This document shows, in pieces, positions 20,010 to 30,079 of a stretch of DNA of 64,000 bases. Numbering within the stretch: the first letter of the stretch is position 1; every line of letters begins with the position of its first letter. Under the pieces are notes generated by a model. It was not told where the DNA came from, searched no databases, and was given only the letters and a program-made list of their open reading frames with translations. Both the position numbers and the translations under genes were made by a program. Source of the stretch: Chitinimonas sp. BJYL2 (GTDB lineage Bacteria > Pseudomonadota > Gammaproteobacteria > Burkholderiales > Chitinimonadaceae); assembly GCF_027257935.1 (NCBI RefSeq), contig NZ_JANZKW010000002.1, forward strand, positions 855,722 through 919,721. Reading direction: 5' to 3'.

Positions 20010-20282
20010 CTACTGCGGCTTCCAGCGCAGGCAAAACTTGTCGTAATCTTTCTCGATCTTGTCGCGCTTGGCGGCCATACGCTCCAGTTCCCAAGGTTGC
20101 GCACCCAGGCGTTTGCGGGTCTCCATCACCTTGAGCTCCTTCACGTACTTGTCGCAACGATCCTTTTCCTTGCCCTTGAGATGCTCGTAGAAAATGGGGG
20201 TGTATTTGTCCGGCAGCGTGACCGGATCAGCCGCCAGCGCAGGCAGGCTCACCAGAACCAGCGTCATCAGGATGCTGCGCAT
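20010..20282 (-). CDS. Small exported protein of unknown function
   Basis: A 90-residue protein with a signal peptide (MRSILMTLVLVSLPALAA) and a short, highly charged helical mature part holding two Cys (RCDKYVK and KFCLRW). I do not recognise a family. The start overlaps the pabC stop region by 16 bp, so it is probably cotranscribed with pabC, but no functional link is evident. Confidence 0.75.
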   Translation of the reverse strand: MRSILMTLVLVSLPALAADPVTLPDKYTPIFYEHLKGKEKDRCDKYVKELKVMETRKRLGAQPWELERMAAKRDKIEKDYDKFCLRWKPQ

Positions 20283-21100
20283 GCCACACTCTCCTCCAAT
20301 GCCATTGCATCAACACGTTCAGCCAAGGTCCGCGCAAAACCATCGTCCCGCCAGCGCCGCTCGCCACAAGCCCCTATCGGCACCACGCCAGCCAGACTGT
20401 TGCATAAGATCGCCGCATCGGCATCCAGAAATGCATCGATGTCGAACGCCTGCATCGCCACCGCCACACCCAGCGACTGCGCCGCAGCGATGACCATATC
20501 GCGCGTCACACCCGCCACGCCACAATCCTGCAGGGGATGGGTGTAAAGGGTGTTGCCGCGCAGGATGAACAGATTGCTCATCACCCCTTCCACTACTTCC
20601 CCACGCGCATTGCGCATCAATCCATCAAAGACACCAACATCCGACCACTCCCTACGCGCCATCACCTGATCCAGACGGTTCAGATGCTTGACCCCAGCAA
20701 GACCCGGATTGATCGGCAGCAACCAGTCACACAAGCGCACCTCAACCGGCGCGATTGGCCGTTGCAGCGCATAGGCAGGCAATGCCCCCATCTGTACGAC
20801 ACGCGTTGGCGCAGCAACTGGATCACTCGCATAGCCGCGGGTACTGATACCTCGTGTGAGCGTAAGCTTGATCGTCGCATCCGATGGTGCAAGTTGGGCA
20901 ATGTCGGCCAGCCAAGTGGCTTCGTTCGGGCAAACGATACCCAGTCGGGCCGCATCATCCCGCAAACGCGCGTAGTGACGTGACCATGACTGCAGGCGAC
21001 CAGCACGGCAAGGCAAGGTACGGAACACGCCATCGCCATAAGCGAGACCGCGATCGCTCGAAGATACCTGGGCCTTGGGCTCACCATTGATCCGTATCAT
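20267..21100 (-). CDS. pabC: Aminodeoxychorismate lyase PabC
   Basis: A 277-residue class IV PLP aminotransferase-fold protein. It opens with DRGLAYGDGVFRTL, the fold IV signature, and has the PLP lysine Lys138 in GVKHLNRLDQVMARREW, followed by RNARGEVVEGVMSNLF. This combination fits aminodeoxychorismate lyase (4-amino-4-deoxychorismate to p-aminobenzoate plus pyruvate) in folate synthesis. pabB lies close by at 24000-25298 on the same strand, with a DUF3857 gene between them. Confidence 0.92.
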   Translation of the reverse strand: MIRINGEPKAQVSSSDRGLAYGDGVFRTLPCRAGRLQSWSRHYARLRDDAARLGIVCPNEATWLADIAQLAPSDATIKLTLTRGISTRGYASDPVAAPTRVVQMGALPAYALQRPIAPVEVRLCDWLLPINPGLAGVKHLNRLDQVMARREWSDVGVFDGLMRNARGEVVEGVMSNLFILRGNTLYTHPLQDCGVAGVTRDMVIAAAQSLGVAVAMQAFDIDAFLDADAAILCNSLAGVVPIGACGERRWRDDGFARTLAERVDAMALEESVACAAS

Positions 21101-21142
21101 GCCCGCTCCTCACCTTTGTCAGCACACATACCCGCCTGGCTC

Positions 21143-23872
21143 TCAAACCTTTTCCAGAGACGGCGCATTGGTCGCCCCATCGGTTTGCTCAGCCTGAACC
21201 GGTGATACAGCAAGGGCCTCTTGCGCAGCTTTGGCAGATGGTGCAGGTGGGGTCATGGGCGGCTCAACATTGACTGGCTTGACCCGGTGATAGTCGTGAA
21301 CAAACGTTTCCGCCACACGGACAGAGATAGCAAAGTAAGGTGCCCAAACTAGGAGACCGAACGCGCTGCGTGCCAAACCCTTCATCGTGGCCGAATCAAG
21401 CGCCTCGCGGCCTTGCACAACATAGGCCGCCGAAACATCCAGCACCATCAGCACCAGCCCGGCTGACATCAGGCCGATATAAAGCATTGGGACCGTGCGT
21501 CGCTTCTGGTAAGTCAGCACGACCAGCAAGATGCTGAATACCATCAGCCCGAGATTCGCCACCAGCGTCACCAGCATGGCGGGTTCCCACATCGGGTGGT
21601 AGGCCTCGCTGCTGGCCTGCGTCAGGCTCGCCCAAGTGTCCGGGGCATAAGCCGGCAAGGTTTCCGACATTTCGGCCAGCAGCCTGAAGGGGGTTACGGT
21701 AATGCCGAGCAGTGGCAGGAGCAGCCAGCCGCCAAAGCGCCGGGCAACCTGCTTGGGAAGTGGATTACGGTTTGCTGGCAAATCATGGCGGTAGAACTTG
21801 TGTGCCAGCCAAACCCACAGACAGGTAAACATTGCCCCGATCAGCACGATGGTCCAGTTGATACCCGAGCCTCCGCTACGGGCCGTCTCCGTCTCCGGGT
21901 CATTTAAGTAGAGCTCGTAATCCGTGCTGGCACGTGCCTGACCCAGCTTCTCTGCGTAGGCAGCTACGGCATCGGCAGCGACATGATCCGACTTGGTCTG
22001 ATACTTGTCCGTGATGGTCAGTACAGGGCCCCTTTGCAGGGTAGTGCGCGAGTACGTAAACGCTGCGTGCTCAATCGAGTCGCTATCGCTGCGATCTGGC
22101 CAGGCTTCCGGCAGGGTCACCGTGGTGATGTGCGTAATGCTGGCGGGATACCGCACAGCCAAGGGCGACTGGCGATTCAGGCTTTCTGGTTTACGCAGGT
22201 ACTCAAGGACATCCGGTGCGTAGATGGATGCCTCCTTGCGCTGCTTGTCCTCATTACGCACCCACAAGGCGGGTACCGTGTAGCGCTCAGTAATGGTGAC
22301 CAGATTGGCCGACTCATCCTCCTCTACAACAAACGGTTCTCGAACCGCTATATCGGGATAGAACCGTGCGTAATAGTTCAGGTATTGCTTCTGCAACTCC
22401 TCACGATTCTGGGATGCCAGCGTATGCCGCATCGCATCCGCACCAGCACCCTCCGTAACCGTTACCACGGTGTAATGTGCGGGCTTGTCAAAGCCGGCGC
22501 TCGCATCCAGCTCGGCCTTGATCTGGCGACTCATATTTCCGCCTGCACCTCGCATGGGTACCAGATCAGCACTATCTATATCGATCAGCAAGGCGCGACC
22601 GAAGTCGGGTTGGTACACGCGGGCGAGATTGCCAAGCTGCGTATTGCGCGTAGGGTCCAGCCAGTAATGACTGCCATCTGCAGCCTTGATGGCAACGAGC
22701 ACATGATTGAACGCCGAAGGCATGGGCGGCCACTTTTCAATACCGCGCGTAAGCTGGGTATTGACCAGCGCCGGCGTCGCCTCTACGCCCAACGCCTTGA
22801 GCATCGTGATCATCAGCAGGGTTTTATCCTTGCAATCACCGAAGCGTCTTTTGAAGGTGACGTCAGGGTGGCTCGGTGCATGCGAGCCCGGCCCAACCTC
22901 CACGCCCAGATAACGAATCTGTGACTGCACGAATCGGAGGGTGGCAACAATACGCCCAGCCGTGTCTGGATGTGCATCGGCGATTCGGCGAATTTCCTGC
23001 TGCAGAAGCGGACTCACACGATCTGGCGCGCGATACAAGGGCGCCGCCCACCTGACCACGTCCGACCAACGCTGGAATTCAGTCCAGTAAACGGCGGGGT
23101 AAGGGTCGTACCAAGCAGGTGCGTCGTTCTCAACAACAAGCGGCGCAACCTTTTCACGCGTCCAGCGATACTCCCGGTAAGCGCCCGACTCGGTGACTTG
23201 GGCTTGCATATCCGTGTTCAGCGATGTTACCTGGATCGTTCGACCGACCGGTACCAGCAAGCGCGCTCGGAGATGCTGCACCGGCACACTCCACTGCAGG
23301 TCAAGGCGTCCGAATGTCTGATTGGCAAAAACCGGATTACTACCAGTAAGCGTGTACGCATACTCAATGATGTCGCCAACCCGGATGTCGTCGAGAAACA
23401 GACTTGCTGTCTTGGTACCGTCATAGATGAGGTACTCCAGCTCTCGCTCGCGTTGCAACAACTTCACGGATTTGGGTACCAGCTTGTCCATGACGGCCTC
23501 ACCGCGACGGATGCGAACCCAATGCATGGTCAGGGTCTGGTAGGACGGGTCAAAATCGATGCTGATATTGGCGGCTTTTTCCACCCCGACGCTATTGAGC
23601 GTCTTCATCGACAGGTAACGATAGATAGAGCGACTATTCGATTCGACTCTTACCTGCATGTCCGTCTGCAAGTAGGCAAGACCTTGGCTAGTCTCGTTCG
23701 AATGAGTTACGTAGGCCCGTTGAGGCGTGGACAGAACCCAGTGCGCTGGACTACCGAACAACAACTGCCGGGCCTGGGTCTCGGCATGTAAAGGTACCAA
23801 CCCTATCACCAAGACCAGCAACCAACATCTGCGCACACACCCGGCGAGCATGCCGGCAAAGATCAACTTCAT
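21143..23872 (-). CDS. DUF3857/transglutaminase-like membrane protein
   Basis: A 909-residue protein with an N-terminal signal, a DUF3857 domain (about 50-230), a transglutaminase-like domain (about 270-400) and a C-terminal membrane part. The transglutaminase triad is plausible: Cys in RRFGDCKDKTLLM, His in FNHVLVAI and Asp in YWLDPTRN. The C-terminal third has about four to five hydrophobic segments (for example LIGAMFTCLWVWLAHKF) with DUF2569-like character, then a Pro/Ala tail. The role is unknown; relatives are exported peptidase-like proteins. It sits between pabB and pabC on the same strand without obvious pathway relation. Confidence 0.85.
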   Translation of the reverse strand: MKLIFAGMLAGCVRRCWLLVLVIGLVPLHAETQARQLLFGSPAHWVLSTPQRAYVTHSNETSQGLAYLQTDMQVRVESNSRSIYRYLSMKTLNSVGVEKAANISIDFDPSYQTLTMHWVRIRRGEAVMDKLVPKSVKLLQRERELEYLIYDGTKTASLFLDDIRVGDIIEYAYTLTGSNPVFANQTFGRLDLQWSVPVQHLRARLLVPVGRTIQVTSLNTDMQAQVTESGAYREYRWTREKVAPLVVENDAPAWYDPYPAVYWTEFQRWSDVVRWAAPLYRAPDRVSPLLQQEIRRIADAHPDTAGRIVATLRFVQSQIRYLGVEVGPGSHAPSHPDVTFKRRFGDCKDKTLLMITMLKALGVEATPALVNTQLTRGIEKWPPMPSAFNHVLVAIKAADGSHYWLDPTRNTQLGNLARVYQPDFGRALLIDIDSADLVPMRGAGGNMSRQIKAELDASAGFDKPAHYTVVTVTEGAGADAMRHTLASQNREELQKQYLNYYARFYPDIAVREPFVVEEDESANLVTITERYTVPALWVRNEDKQRKEASIYAPDVLEYLRKPESLNRQSPLAVRYPASITHITTVTLPEAWPDRSDSDSIEHAAFTYSRTTLQRGPVLTITDKYQTKSDHVAADAVAAYAEKLGQARASTDYELYLNDPETETARSGGSGINWTIVLIGAMFTCLWVWLAHKFYRHDLPANRNPLPKQVARRFGGWLLLPLLGITVTPFRLLAEMSETLPAYAPDTWASLTQASSEAYHPMWEPAMLVTLVANLGLMVFSILLVVLTYQKRRTVPMLYIGLMSAGLVLMVLDVSAAYVVQGREALDSATMKGLARSAFGLLVWAPYFAISVRVAETFVHDYHRVKPVNVEPPMTPPAPSAKAAQEALAVSPVQAEQTDGATNAPSLEKV

Positions 23873-23999
23873 ACTTCCCCCTGATTTCTACGTTTTTTTA
23901 GTTCTGCCAGATTAAATCGAGCAGCTATTCATTATGCGACGTCTTGCAAGAAGCCATGCTCACTGCGGGATGCTTTATCCGGTTGGACAGAACCTAATC

Positions 24000-25298
24000 T
24001 TATTGATTTTGCCCCAGCGCCCGCAGCAGGCCGCGCGCCTTCGCGCGGGTTTCGTTGAGTTCGCGCTCGGGATCGCTGTCCGCCACAATTCCTGCGCCCG
24101 CGCGGAAGTACAGTGTGTCGCCGGTCTGCACAAAAGTGCGGATCAGGATGTTGAGGTCCAGCGAGCCATCGCGGTTGATGTAGCCCAGGCTGCCCGTGTA
24201 GGCCCGGCGCGGTCGGTCTTCGAGCTCGCGGATGATCTGCATGCAGCGCACCTTGGGGCAGCCGGTGATGGTGCCGCCCGGGAACAGCGCGCGCAGTACA
24301 CTGGCGACGGTTTCACCATCACGCAACTGGCAGCTCACGGTTGATTCGATGTGGTGCACATAGGTGTAGCTGGTCACTTCCATCAACGCATCGACCTTGA
24401 CCGTGCCGGGCACAGCGATACGGCCCAGATCATTGCGTTCCAGGTCGATCAGCATGATGTGCTCGGCGCGCTCCTTGGTGGAGGCGATCAGGCGCGACTT
24501 CTGGGCGGCGTCCTCGACCGGATCGGGCGAGCGTGGATGCGTGCCGGCAATCGGCCGTGTTTCGACGCGGCCGTAGCCATCGATACGCACGAGGCGCTCA
24601 GGGGAGGAACTGACGATGGCGTTACCATCGCCCAGATCCACATAGGCCGAGAACGGCGCCGGGTTAGCCTGGCGCAGCTGCGCATACAGATCCAGCGGGC
24701 CGACATCGGCCGCGAGCCGGGCATCCCAGCCACGCGAGAGGTTGACCTGGAATACGTCGCCATCGCGGATGTAATCCTTGCTACGCCGCACGCCGGCCAG
24801 AAAGGCGTCGGGCGCGTCCTCGGTCAGTGTTTCCAGCACCACCGGATGCGGCGCAAACCCCGGCGCGACGGCAATCAATTGCTGCAAGCGCGCCAGCTGG
24901 CTGTCGGTTTCGGCCACCAGCAACGCACGGCCATTATCGCGCGACACCAACACCGCAGCGGGCACACGCGCAAGCAGGCCCAGAGGGAACGCATCACCCT
25001 CACGCGATGCCACCGTGGCTTCGAGCGTTTGTAGCCACTCATAGCCCAGATAGGTGAACCAGCCACCGCGGAACGGCAACGCCTCGTCGCGCACTTGCGG
25101 CGTAATGGGCAAGCCGGCGAGATCGTCAAACAACGCCCTGCCCTCATCGGCCGCGTAGACACGCACGGATTCGGGCAGCGCAAACAGGATGTCCCAGCCC
25201 TGCGCGCCGGCAGACTGGAGCAAATAAGGGAAGTCGGCCGGGTAGGCCGCTGCCAGCGCCAGCAGATCAGGCGCGGACGGGAGCGACAGGTTTGGCAT
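24000..25298 (-). CDS. pabB: Aminodeoxychorismate synthase component I PabB
   Basis: A 432-residue chorismate-binding enzyme. The ATG at 25298 precedes the family start; the frame stays open to 25658 but overlaps fabF. Motifs include VFQVNLSRGWDARL, RAEHIMLIDLERNDLGRI and FPGGTITGCPKVRCMQII. It combines with a PabA amidotransferase, absent here, to make aminodeoxychorismate; PabC nearby finishes p-aminobenzoate. The motif reads PIAGT where E. coli PabB has PIKGT; Ala there is usual in TrpE, so anthranilate synthase I is the alternative, but pabC proximity favours PabB. Confidence 0.88.
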   Translation of the reverse strand: MPNLSLPSAPDLLALAAAYPADFPYLLQSAGAQGWDILFALPESVRVYAADEGRALFDDLAGLPITPQVRDEALPFRGGWFTYLGYEWLQTLEATVASREGDAFPLGLLARVPAAVLVSRDNGRALLVAETDSQLARLQQLIAVAPGFAPHPVVLETLTEDAPDAFLAGVRRSKDYIRDGDVFQVNLSRGWDARLAADVGPLDLYAQLRQANPAPFSAYVDLGDGNAIVSSSPERLVRIDGYGRVETRPIAGTHPRSPDPVEDAAQKSRLIASTKERAEHIMLIDLERNDLGRIAVPGTVKVDALMEVTSYTYVHHIESTVSCQLRDGETVASVLRALFPGGTITGCPKVRCMQIIRELEDRPRRAYTGSLGYINRDGSLDLNILIRTFVQTGDTLYFRAGAGIVADSDPERELNETRAKARGLLRALGQNQ

Positions 25299-25403
25299 CG
25301 CAGTGCTAGATGGGGAAACGCGCGCAGTCTCCCGCTTGGCATCCACCTTGGCAAGGCTTTGCGGCGATGAAATTTCTGCATGCGCGACCGGCACGGCAAA
25401 GCA

Positions 25404-25427
25404 AACGGCCGCCCGGAGGCGGCCGTT
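25404..25427 (-). terminator. Terminator after fabF
   Basis: AACGGCCGCC and GGCGGCCGTT form a 10-bp GC-rich stem with loop CGGA just after the fabF stop. The downstream minus-strand tract is only moderately T-rich (TTTGC TTTGCC). Confidence 0.6.
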
Positions 25428-25443
25428 CAGGCTTGCCAACCCA

Positions 25444-26685
25444 TCAGACGCGCTTGAACACCAGCGTGCCGTTGGTACCACCAAAACCAAACGAGTTGGA
25501 GATGGCCACATCAATCCGCATATCGCGCGCGGTATTGGCCACGTAGTCCAGATCGCACCCCCCTTCGATATCCTGCTCGAAGAGGTTGATGGTGGGCGGA
25601 CTCTTCTGGTGATGCACGGCCAGCACCGAGTACACGGCCTCGACACCGCCCGCGCCACCCAGCAGGTGGCCCGTCATCGACTTGGTCGAGTTGATCGCCA
25701 GCTTCTTGGCGTGGTCGCCAAATGCGAGCTTGAGTGCATTGGTTTCGTTGGCATCACCTAGCGGCGTGGACGTGCCATGCGCGTTCACATACTGCACCTG
25801 ATCCGGATTCAGACCCGCATCGCGCAGGGCATTGCTGACGCCACGCGCAGGGCCTTCTGCGCTCGGTGCCGTGATGTGGTGGGCATCCGAGCTCATGCCA
25901 AAACCAGCCAGCTCGGCATAAATACGTGCGCCGCGCTTCTTGGCGGCCTCGTATTCCTCGAGCACCAGAATGCCGGCGCCCTCGCCCATCACGAAGCCGT
26001 CGCGGCCTTTGTCCCATGGGCGGGACGAGGTGGCCGGGTCGTCATTGCGAGTGGACAGCGCCTTCATCGCGGCAAAGCCACCGATGCCCAGGCCGCTAAT
26101 CGCGCACTCGGCACCACCGGCAATCATCACATCGGCATCGCCATACTGGATCATGCGGGCAGCATCACCGATGCAATGCGCACCGGTCGTACAGGCCGAG
26201 ACGATGCCATAGGACGGCCCCTGATAGCCCTTCATGATGGTGACATGGCCCGCGATCAGGTTGATCAGCGAACCGGGGATGAAGAAGGGGCCGATCTTGC
26301 GCGGGCCACCTTCGAGCAGATCGCGGCCGGTTTCCTCGATCAGGGGCAGGCCGCCAATACCGGAACCGATATTGACGCCAACGCGGGTTTTATCGAGGTC
26401 GGCAATCTCGTCCAGGCCCGCATCCTTGATGGCATCGAGCGCTGCCGCAATGCCATAGTGGATGAAGGTATCCATCCGCCGTGCTTCCTTGGGCGAGATG
26501 TACTGGGTCACGTCAAAATCACGCACTTCACCGGCAATCTGGCAGGCCATGGCGCTGGCATCAAAACGGGTGATGCGGCCGATGCCGCTCTTGCCGGCCA
26601 GCAGATTGGCCCAGCCGGTTTCAACGTTGTTGCCCACCGGCGAAATATGACCGAGACCGGTCACAACGACTCTGCGTTTGGACAT
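25444..26685 (-). CDS. fabF: 3-oxoacyl-ACP synthase II FabF
   Basis: A 413-residue condensing enzyme of normal length. The catalytic Cys165 is in [10 protein letters not shown], with His303 in [11 protein letters not shown] and His340 in [19 protein letters not shown] near the C terminus is also conserved. It elongates acyl-ACP with malonyl-ACP in type II fatty-acid synthesis. It follows acpP in the fab operon, separated by a 191-bp spacer with mutually exclusive hairpins. Confidence 0.97.
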   Translation of the reverse strand: MSKRRVVVTGLGHISPVGNNVETGWANLLAGKSGIGRITRFDASAMACQIAGEVRDFDVTQYISPKEARRMDTFIHYGIAAALDAIKDAGLDEIADLDKTRVGVNIGSGIGGLPLIEETGRDLLEGGPRKIGPFFIPGSLINLIAGHVTIMKGYQGPSYGIVSACTTGAHCIGDAARMIQYGDADVMIAGGAECAISGLGIGGFAAMKALSTRNDDPATSSRPWDKGRDGFVMGEGAGILVLEEYEAAKKRGARIYAELAGFGMSSDAHHITAPSAEGPARGVSNALRDAGLNPDQVQYVNAHGTSTPLGDANETNALKLAFGDHAKKLAINSTKSMTGHLLGGAGGVEAVYSVLAVHHQKSPPTINLFEQDIEGGCDLDYVANTARDMRIDVAISNSFGFGGTNGTLVFKRV

Positions 26686-26783
26686 GGAAATTCCTGTGCT
26701 GCGGGATGATGATTGGGAGCGAGCTTAGCAGCCGCTTGCGACAAACCGCTTACGCCCAGACTCAAACAAGCAACCGATCAAAT

Positions 26784-26835
26784 TGCGGGGTCAATGCGAC
26801 AAGACCCCGCACGAACGGATCGTCACGGGGTCTTG
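26784..26835 (-). promoter_or_regulatory. Attenuator-like alternative hairpins between acpP and fabF
   Basis: Three segments in the spacer can form two competing stems. CAAGACCCCG (26800-26809) pairs with CGGGGTCTTG (26826-26835). The overlapping GACCCCGCA (26803-26811) pairs instead with TGCGGGGTC (26784-26792). Only one stem can form at a time. This may set the high acpP to fabF ratio or protect the acpP message; no function is shown. Confidence 0.45.
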
Positions 26836-26876
26836 CAGAGCAGATGCCGCCGTCAACCTGACGACCTGCTGCCGGC

Positions 26877-27116
26877 TTACTTGTTCAGGTGGCCCTTGAT
26901 GTAATCAACCGCCAGCTGAACCGTGGTGATCTTTTCGGCTTCTTCGTCCGGAATCTCGCACTCGAATTCCTCTTCGAGCGCCATCACGAGCTCAACGGTG
27001 TCGAGGGAGTCGGCGCCAAGGTCTTCAACGAAGGACGAATCCTGCTTGATGTCTGCTTCGTTGACGCCAAGTTGTTCGGCGACGATCTTCTTCACGCGTT
27101 GTTCGATGTTTTCCAT
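26877..27116 (-). CDS. acpP: Acyl carrier protein
   Basis: A 79-residue acidic protein, essentially E. coli AcpP length. The phosphopantetheine site is Ser37 in [18 protein letters not shown]. The ATG at 27116 is chosen; an in-frame TTG at 27128 would add four residues. It carries acyl chains to every enzyme encoded by the surrounding fab genes. It lies 92 bp downstream of fabG and upstream of fabF. Confidence 0.98.
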   Translation of the reverse strand: MENIEQRVKKIVAEQLGVNEADIKQDSSFVEDLGADSLDTVELVMALEEEFECEIPDEEAEKITTVQLAVDYIKGHLNK

Positions 27117-27208
27117 TCTTGAACCCAAGCCTTTCGTGTTGGATGGTCAAAAAGCGCCCGCATTCTAGCAAAAAAAGGCAGGCGCGAGTTAAGGCTATAA
27201 AAAGCCTT

Positions 27209-27952
27209 TTAATTCATGTACATGCCGCCGTTCACATGCAGTGTCGTGCCGGTTACATAGCCGGCACGGTCACTGGCGAGAAAGCCGACGGCATCGGCAA
27301 TCTCCTGCGGCTGACCCAGACGTTCCAGCGGAATCTGGCTCAGCAGCTTCTGTTTGTAGTCATCCGGGAGCACGGCGGTCATATCGGTATCGATGAAGCC
27401 GGGCGCCACACAATTGACCGTGATGTTACGACTGCCCACTTCACGCGCCAAGGAACGGCTGAACCCCATCATGCCAGCCTTGGCCGCCGAATAGTTGGTC
27501 TGGCCAGCGGAACCCAGGCTACCCACTACCGAAGCGATACTGATGATGCGACCCCAACGGGCCTTCATCATGCCACGGAGCACCGCCTTGGACAGGCGAT
27601 AGACCGAGCGCAGATTGGTATCGACGACGGCATCCCATTCGTCTTCCTTCATACGCATCAGCAACTGATCGCGGGTAATGCCGGCATTGTTGACCAGCAC
27701 GGCCACCGGGCCGAATTGCTTATCGATGGCCTCCAGCGCGGCATCAATGGCCGCACCGTCGTTCACGTCCAGCGCGAGGCCGGTGCCGTTGAAGCCGGCC
27801 TCTTTCAGATAAGCCGAGATGGCGTCTGCACCCGAAGCACTGGTGGCGGTGCCAACCACGATGGCACCTTCGCGGGCCAGGGTTTCTGCGATGGCACGGC
27901 CAATGCCGCGGGATGCGCCGGTAACGAGGGCGACTTTGCCTTGCAGGGACAT
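27209..27952 (-). CDS. fabG: 3-oxoacyl-ACP reductase FabG
   Basis: A 247-residue short-chain dehydrogenase. The NADPH-binding TGASRGIG is at residues 11-18, NNAG near 88-91, and the catalytic Ser141, Tyr154 and Lys158 lie in ISIASVVGS and YSAAKAG. It reduces 3-oxoacyl-ACP in fatty-acid elongation. It lies 16 bp after fabD. Confidence 0.97.
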   Translation of the reverse strand: MSLQGKVALVTGASRGIGRAIAETLAREGAIVVGTATSASGADAISAYLKEAGFNGTGLALDVNDGAAIDAALEAIDKQFGPVAVLVNNAGITRDQLLMRMKEDEWDAVVDTNLRSVYRLSKAVLRGMMKARWGRIISIASVVGSLGSAGQTNYSAAKAGMMGFSRSLAREVGSRNITVNCVAPGFIDTDMTAVLPDDYKQKLLSQIPLERLGQPQEIADAVGFLASDRAGYVTGTTLHVNGGMYMN

Positions 27953-27968
27953 GGGGTTCTCCGTGATG

Positions 27969-28901
27969 TCAGGCGCTCAGTTGCGCACTCAGTGCGTCGA
28001 ACTGGGCGGGGTCGGTCAGGGCAACGGCATTAAGGCCATCGACGATGCGCTTGTTCAAGCCGGCAAGCACCTTGCCGGGGCCGCATTCGGCCACCAGCGT
28101 GACGCCGTTGGCGCCGAAATACTGCACGGTCTCCACCCAGCGCACCGGACTGAACAGCTGGCGTGCCAGCGCATCGCGAATTTGCGCAGCATCGGTGTAG
28201 GCAGCCACGTCGGCGTTATGGATAACCGGGATGGCCGGCGCCTTGATCTCGATTCCGGCCAGCGCGGTGGCCAGCTTTTCGGCCGCGGGCTTCATCAGCG
28301 CGCAGTGTGAGGGCACCGATACCGGCAGCGGCAGCGCACGCTTGGCGCCACGCGCCTTGCAGGCTTCGCAGGCACGGTCGACCGCAGTCTTGGCGCCGGC
28401 AATCACGACCTGGCCGGGGGAGTTGAAATTCACAGCCTCTACCACCTCGCCTTGCGCGGCTTCGGCGCAGGCAGCACGGATCGCATCGTCGTCCAGGCCC
28501 AGAATGGCGGCCATCGCACCCTCGCCGGCCGGCACGGCCGACTGCATGGCCTCAGCGCGCAGGCGGACCAGCTTCACCGCATCGGCAAAGCTGATCGAAC
28601 CCGCAGCGACCAGCGCGCTGTACTCGCCCAAGCTATGACCGGCCAGCACATCGGGCACCCGGCCGCCCTGGGCCAGCCAGGCACGGTAAGTGGCCACGCC
28701 GGCAACCAGCATGGCGGGTTGCGTGTTCACCGTGGCGTCGAGCGCTTCCTTGGGGCCGTCGGCAATCAGTGCGGCCACGTCCTGACCCAGCGCCTCACTG
28801 GCTTCAGCCAGCGTGGCGACCACCTCGGGCAGATGGGCAAAGGCGTTCAGCATGCCCACGGCCTGCGAGCCCTGGCCCGGGAAAACAAATGCGAGTTTCA
28901 T
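27969..28901 (-). CDS. fabD: Malonyl-CoA:ACP transacylase FabD
   Basis: A 310-residue transacylase. FVFPGQGSQAVGM opens the protein, the nucleophile is Ser90 in AGHSLGEYS and the catalytic His is His199 in VPSHCALM. The ATG at 28901 is chosen over the open frame to 28991 because it starts the conserved core. It loads malonyl groups onto AcpP. It sits between fabH and fabG as in many proteobacteria. Confidence 0.97.
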   Translation of the reverse strand: MKLAFVFPGQGSQAVGMLNAFAHLPEVVATLAEASEALGQDVAALIADGPKEALDATVNTQPAMLVAGVATYRAWLAQGGRVPDVLAGHSLGEYSALVAAGSISFADAVKLVRLRAEAMQSAVPAGEGAMAAILGLDDDAIRAACAEAAQGEVVEAVNFNSPGQVVIAGAKTAVDRACEACKARGAKRALPLPVSVPSHCALMKPAAEKLATALAGIEIKAPAIPVIHNADVAAYTDAAQIRDALARQLFSPVRWVETVQYFGANGVTLVAECGPGKVLAGLNKRIVDGLNAVALTDPAQFDALSAQLSA

Positions 28902-29027
28902 AGAGTGACACTCCGGATTCTGTGGCGAATTGCGGGAAAACTGCGCCGAAATTCTTCGATCGGCCGCGATACTACCCACGCAAGATGACAAATTCCAGCA
29001 AGCGGGCGCTTGTTTGAACCTGGCAGG

Positions 29028-29987
29028 CTACCAGCGCAGCAGCGCCGAGCCCCAGGCAAAGCCACCACCGATGCCTTCAAGCATCAGCAACTCGCCCTTC
29101 TTGAACTTGCCGGCACGCGCCGCCTCATCCAGCGCCAGCGGAATCGACGCCGCCGAGGTATTGCCGTGACGATCCACGGTCACCACCACGCGATCCATGC
29201 TCAGACCCAAGTGCTTGGCGGTCGATTCGATGATGCGGATATTGGCCTGATGCGGCACCAGCCAGTTCAGGTCCGCCTTGGTGAGACCCGCGTCGCGCAG
29301 CGTCTCTTCGGCCAGTTCGGCCAGCGCCTTGACGGCAAACTTGAATACCGCCTGACCATCCATGAACAAGTAGGGCGTACCGGTGATCTTGCCGTTGGCG
29401 ATCGAACCCGCCGTCGTCAGGATGTCGCAATAGCGGCCATCGGCCTTGAGCTTGGTCGCCAGAATGCCGGGCTCCTCACTGGCCGACAGCACGACCGCGC
29501 CAGCGCCGTCGCCAAACAGCACACAGGTCGTGCGGTCTTCCCAATTGAGGATGCGCGAGAACACTTCAGCCCCCACCACCAGCGCATGCTTGGCACCACC
29601 GCCACGAATGAAGTGATCGGCCGTCGAAAGAGCGTAGGCAAAACCCGCACACACCGCCTGCACATCGAACGCGGCCGAGCCATGCGCCCCAAGCTTTTTC
29701 TGCAAGATGCAGGCGGTACTGGGGAAGACGACATCGGGCGTGGTCGTGGCCACGATGATCAGATCGATATCGGCAGGCGTGAGGCCAGCGGCATCGAGCG
29801 CCGCCTGACTGGCCTTGAGCGCGAGATCGCTGGTCAGCTCGTCGGGCGCGGCAATACGGCGCTCACGAATGCCGGTGCGGCTGACTATCCAGTCATCGGT
29901 GGTCTCGACTCGCGCGGCGAGCTCAGCGTTGGTCAGCACAGTGACCGGCAGATAACTGCCGGTGCCGGAAATGCGGGAATACAGCAC
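29028..29987 (-). CDS. fabH: 3-oxoacyl-ACP synthase III FabH
   Basis: A 319-residue initiator condensing enzyme. Counting from the GTG at 29987, the triad is Cys113 in VCAGFAYAL, His246 in PHQANIRII and Asn276 in RHGNTSAAS; the C terminus [13 protein letters not shown] is typical. The GTG is preferred because GGAG lies 9 nt upstream and the sequence then begins [13 protein letters not shown] like its relatives; the ATG at 30008 would add seven residues. It starts fatty-acid synthesis by condensing acetyl-CoA with malonyl-ACP. Confidence 0.95.
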   Translation of the reverse strand: MLYSRISGTGSYLPVTVLTNAELAARVETTDDWIVSRTGIRERRIAAPDELTSDLALKASQAALDAAGLTPADIDLIIVATTTPDVVFPSTACILQKKLGAHGSAAFDVQAVCAGFAYALSTADHFIRGGGAKHALVVGAEVFSRILNWEDRTTCVLFGDGAGAVVLSASEEPGILATKLKADGRYCDILTTAGSIANGKITGTPYLFMDGQAVFKFAVKALAELAEETLRDAGLTKADLNWLVPHQANIRIIESTAKHLGLSMDRVVVTVDRHGNTSAASIPLALDEAARAGKFKKGELLMLEGIGGGFAWGSALLRW

Positions 29988-30079
29988 CTTGTGGTCTCCA
30001 TCCGCCATCAGGTTTGATGGCGCTACGCGGGGTTACGCCACCCCGGAACATGGCCGGGGCAGTCCATTTCCAGATTGAA

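Noticed and set aside
25299..25658. Long N-terminal extension of the pabB frame
   Set aside because: It overlaps the 3' end of fabF and its translation looks like antisense low-quality sequence; the conserved PabB start is at 25298.
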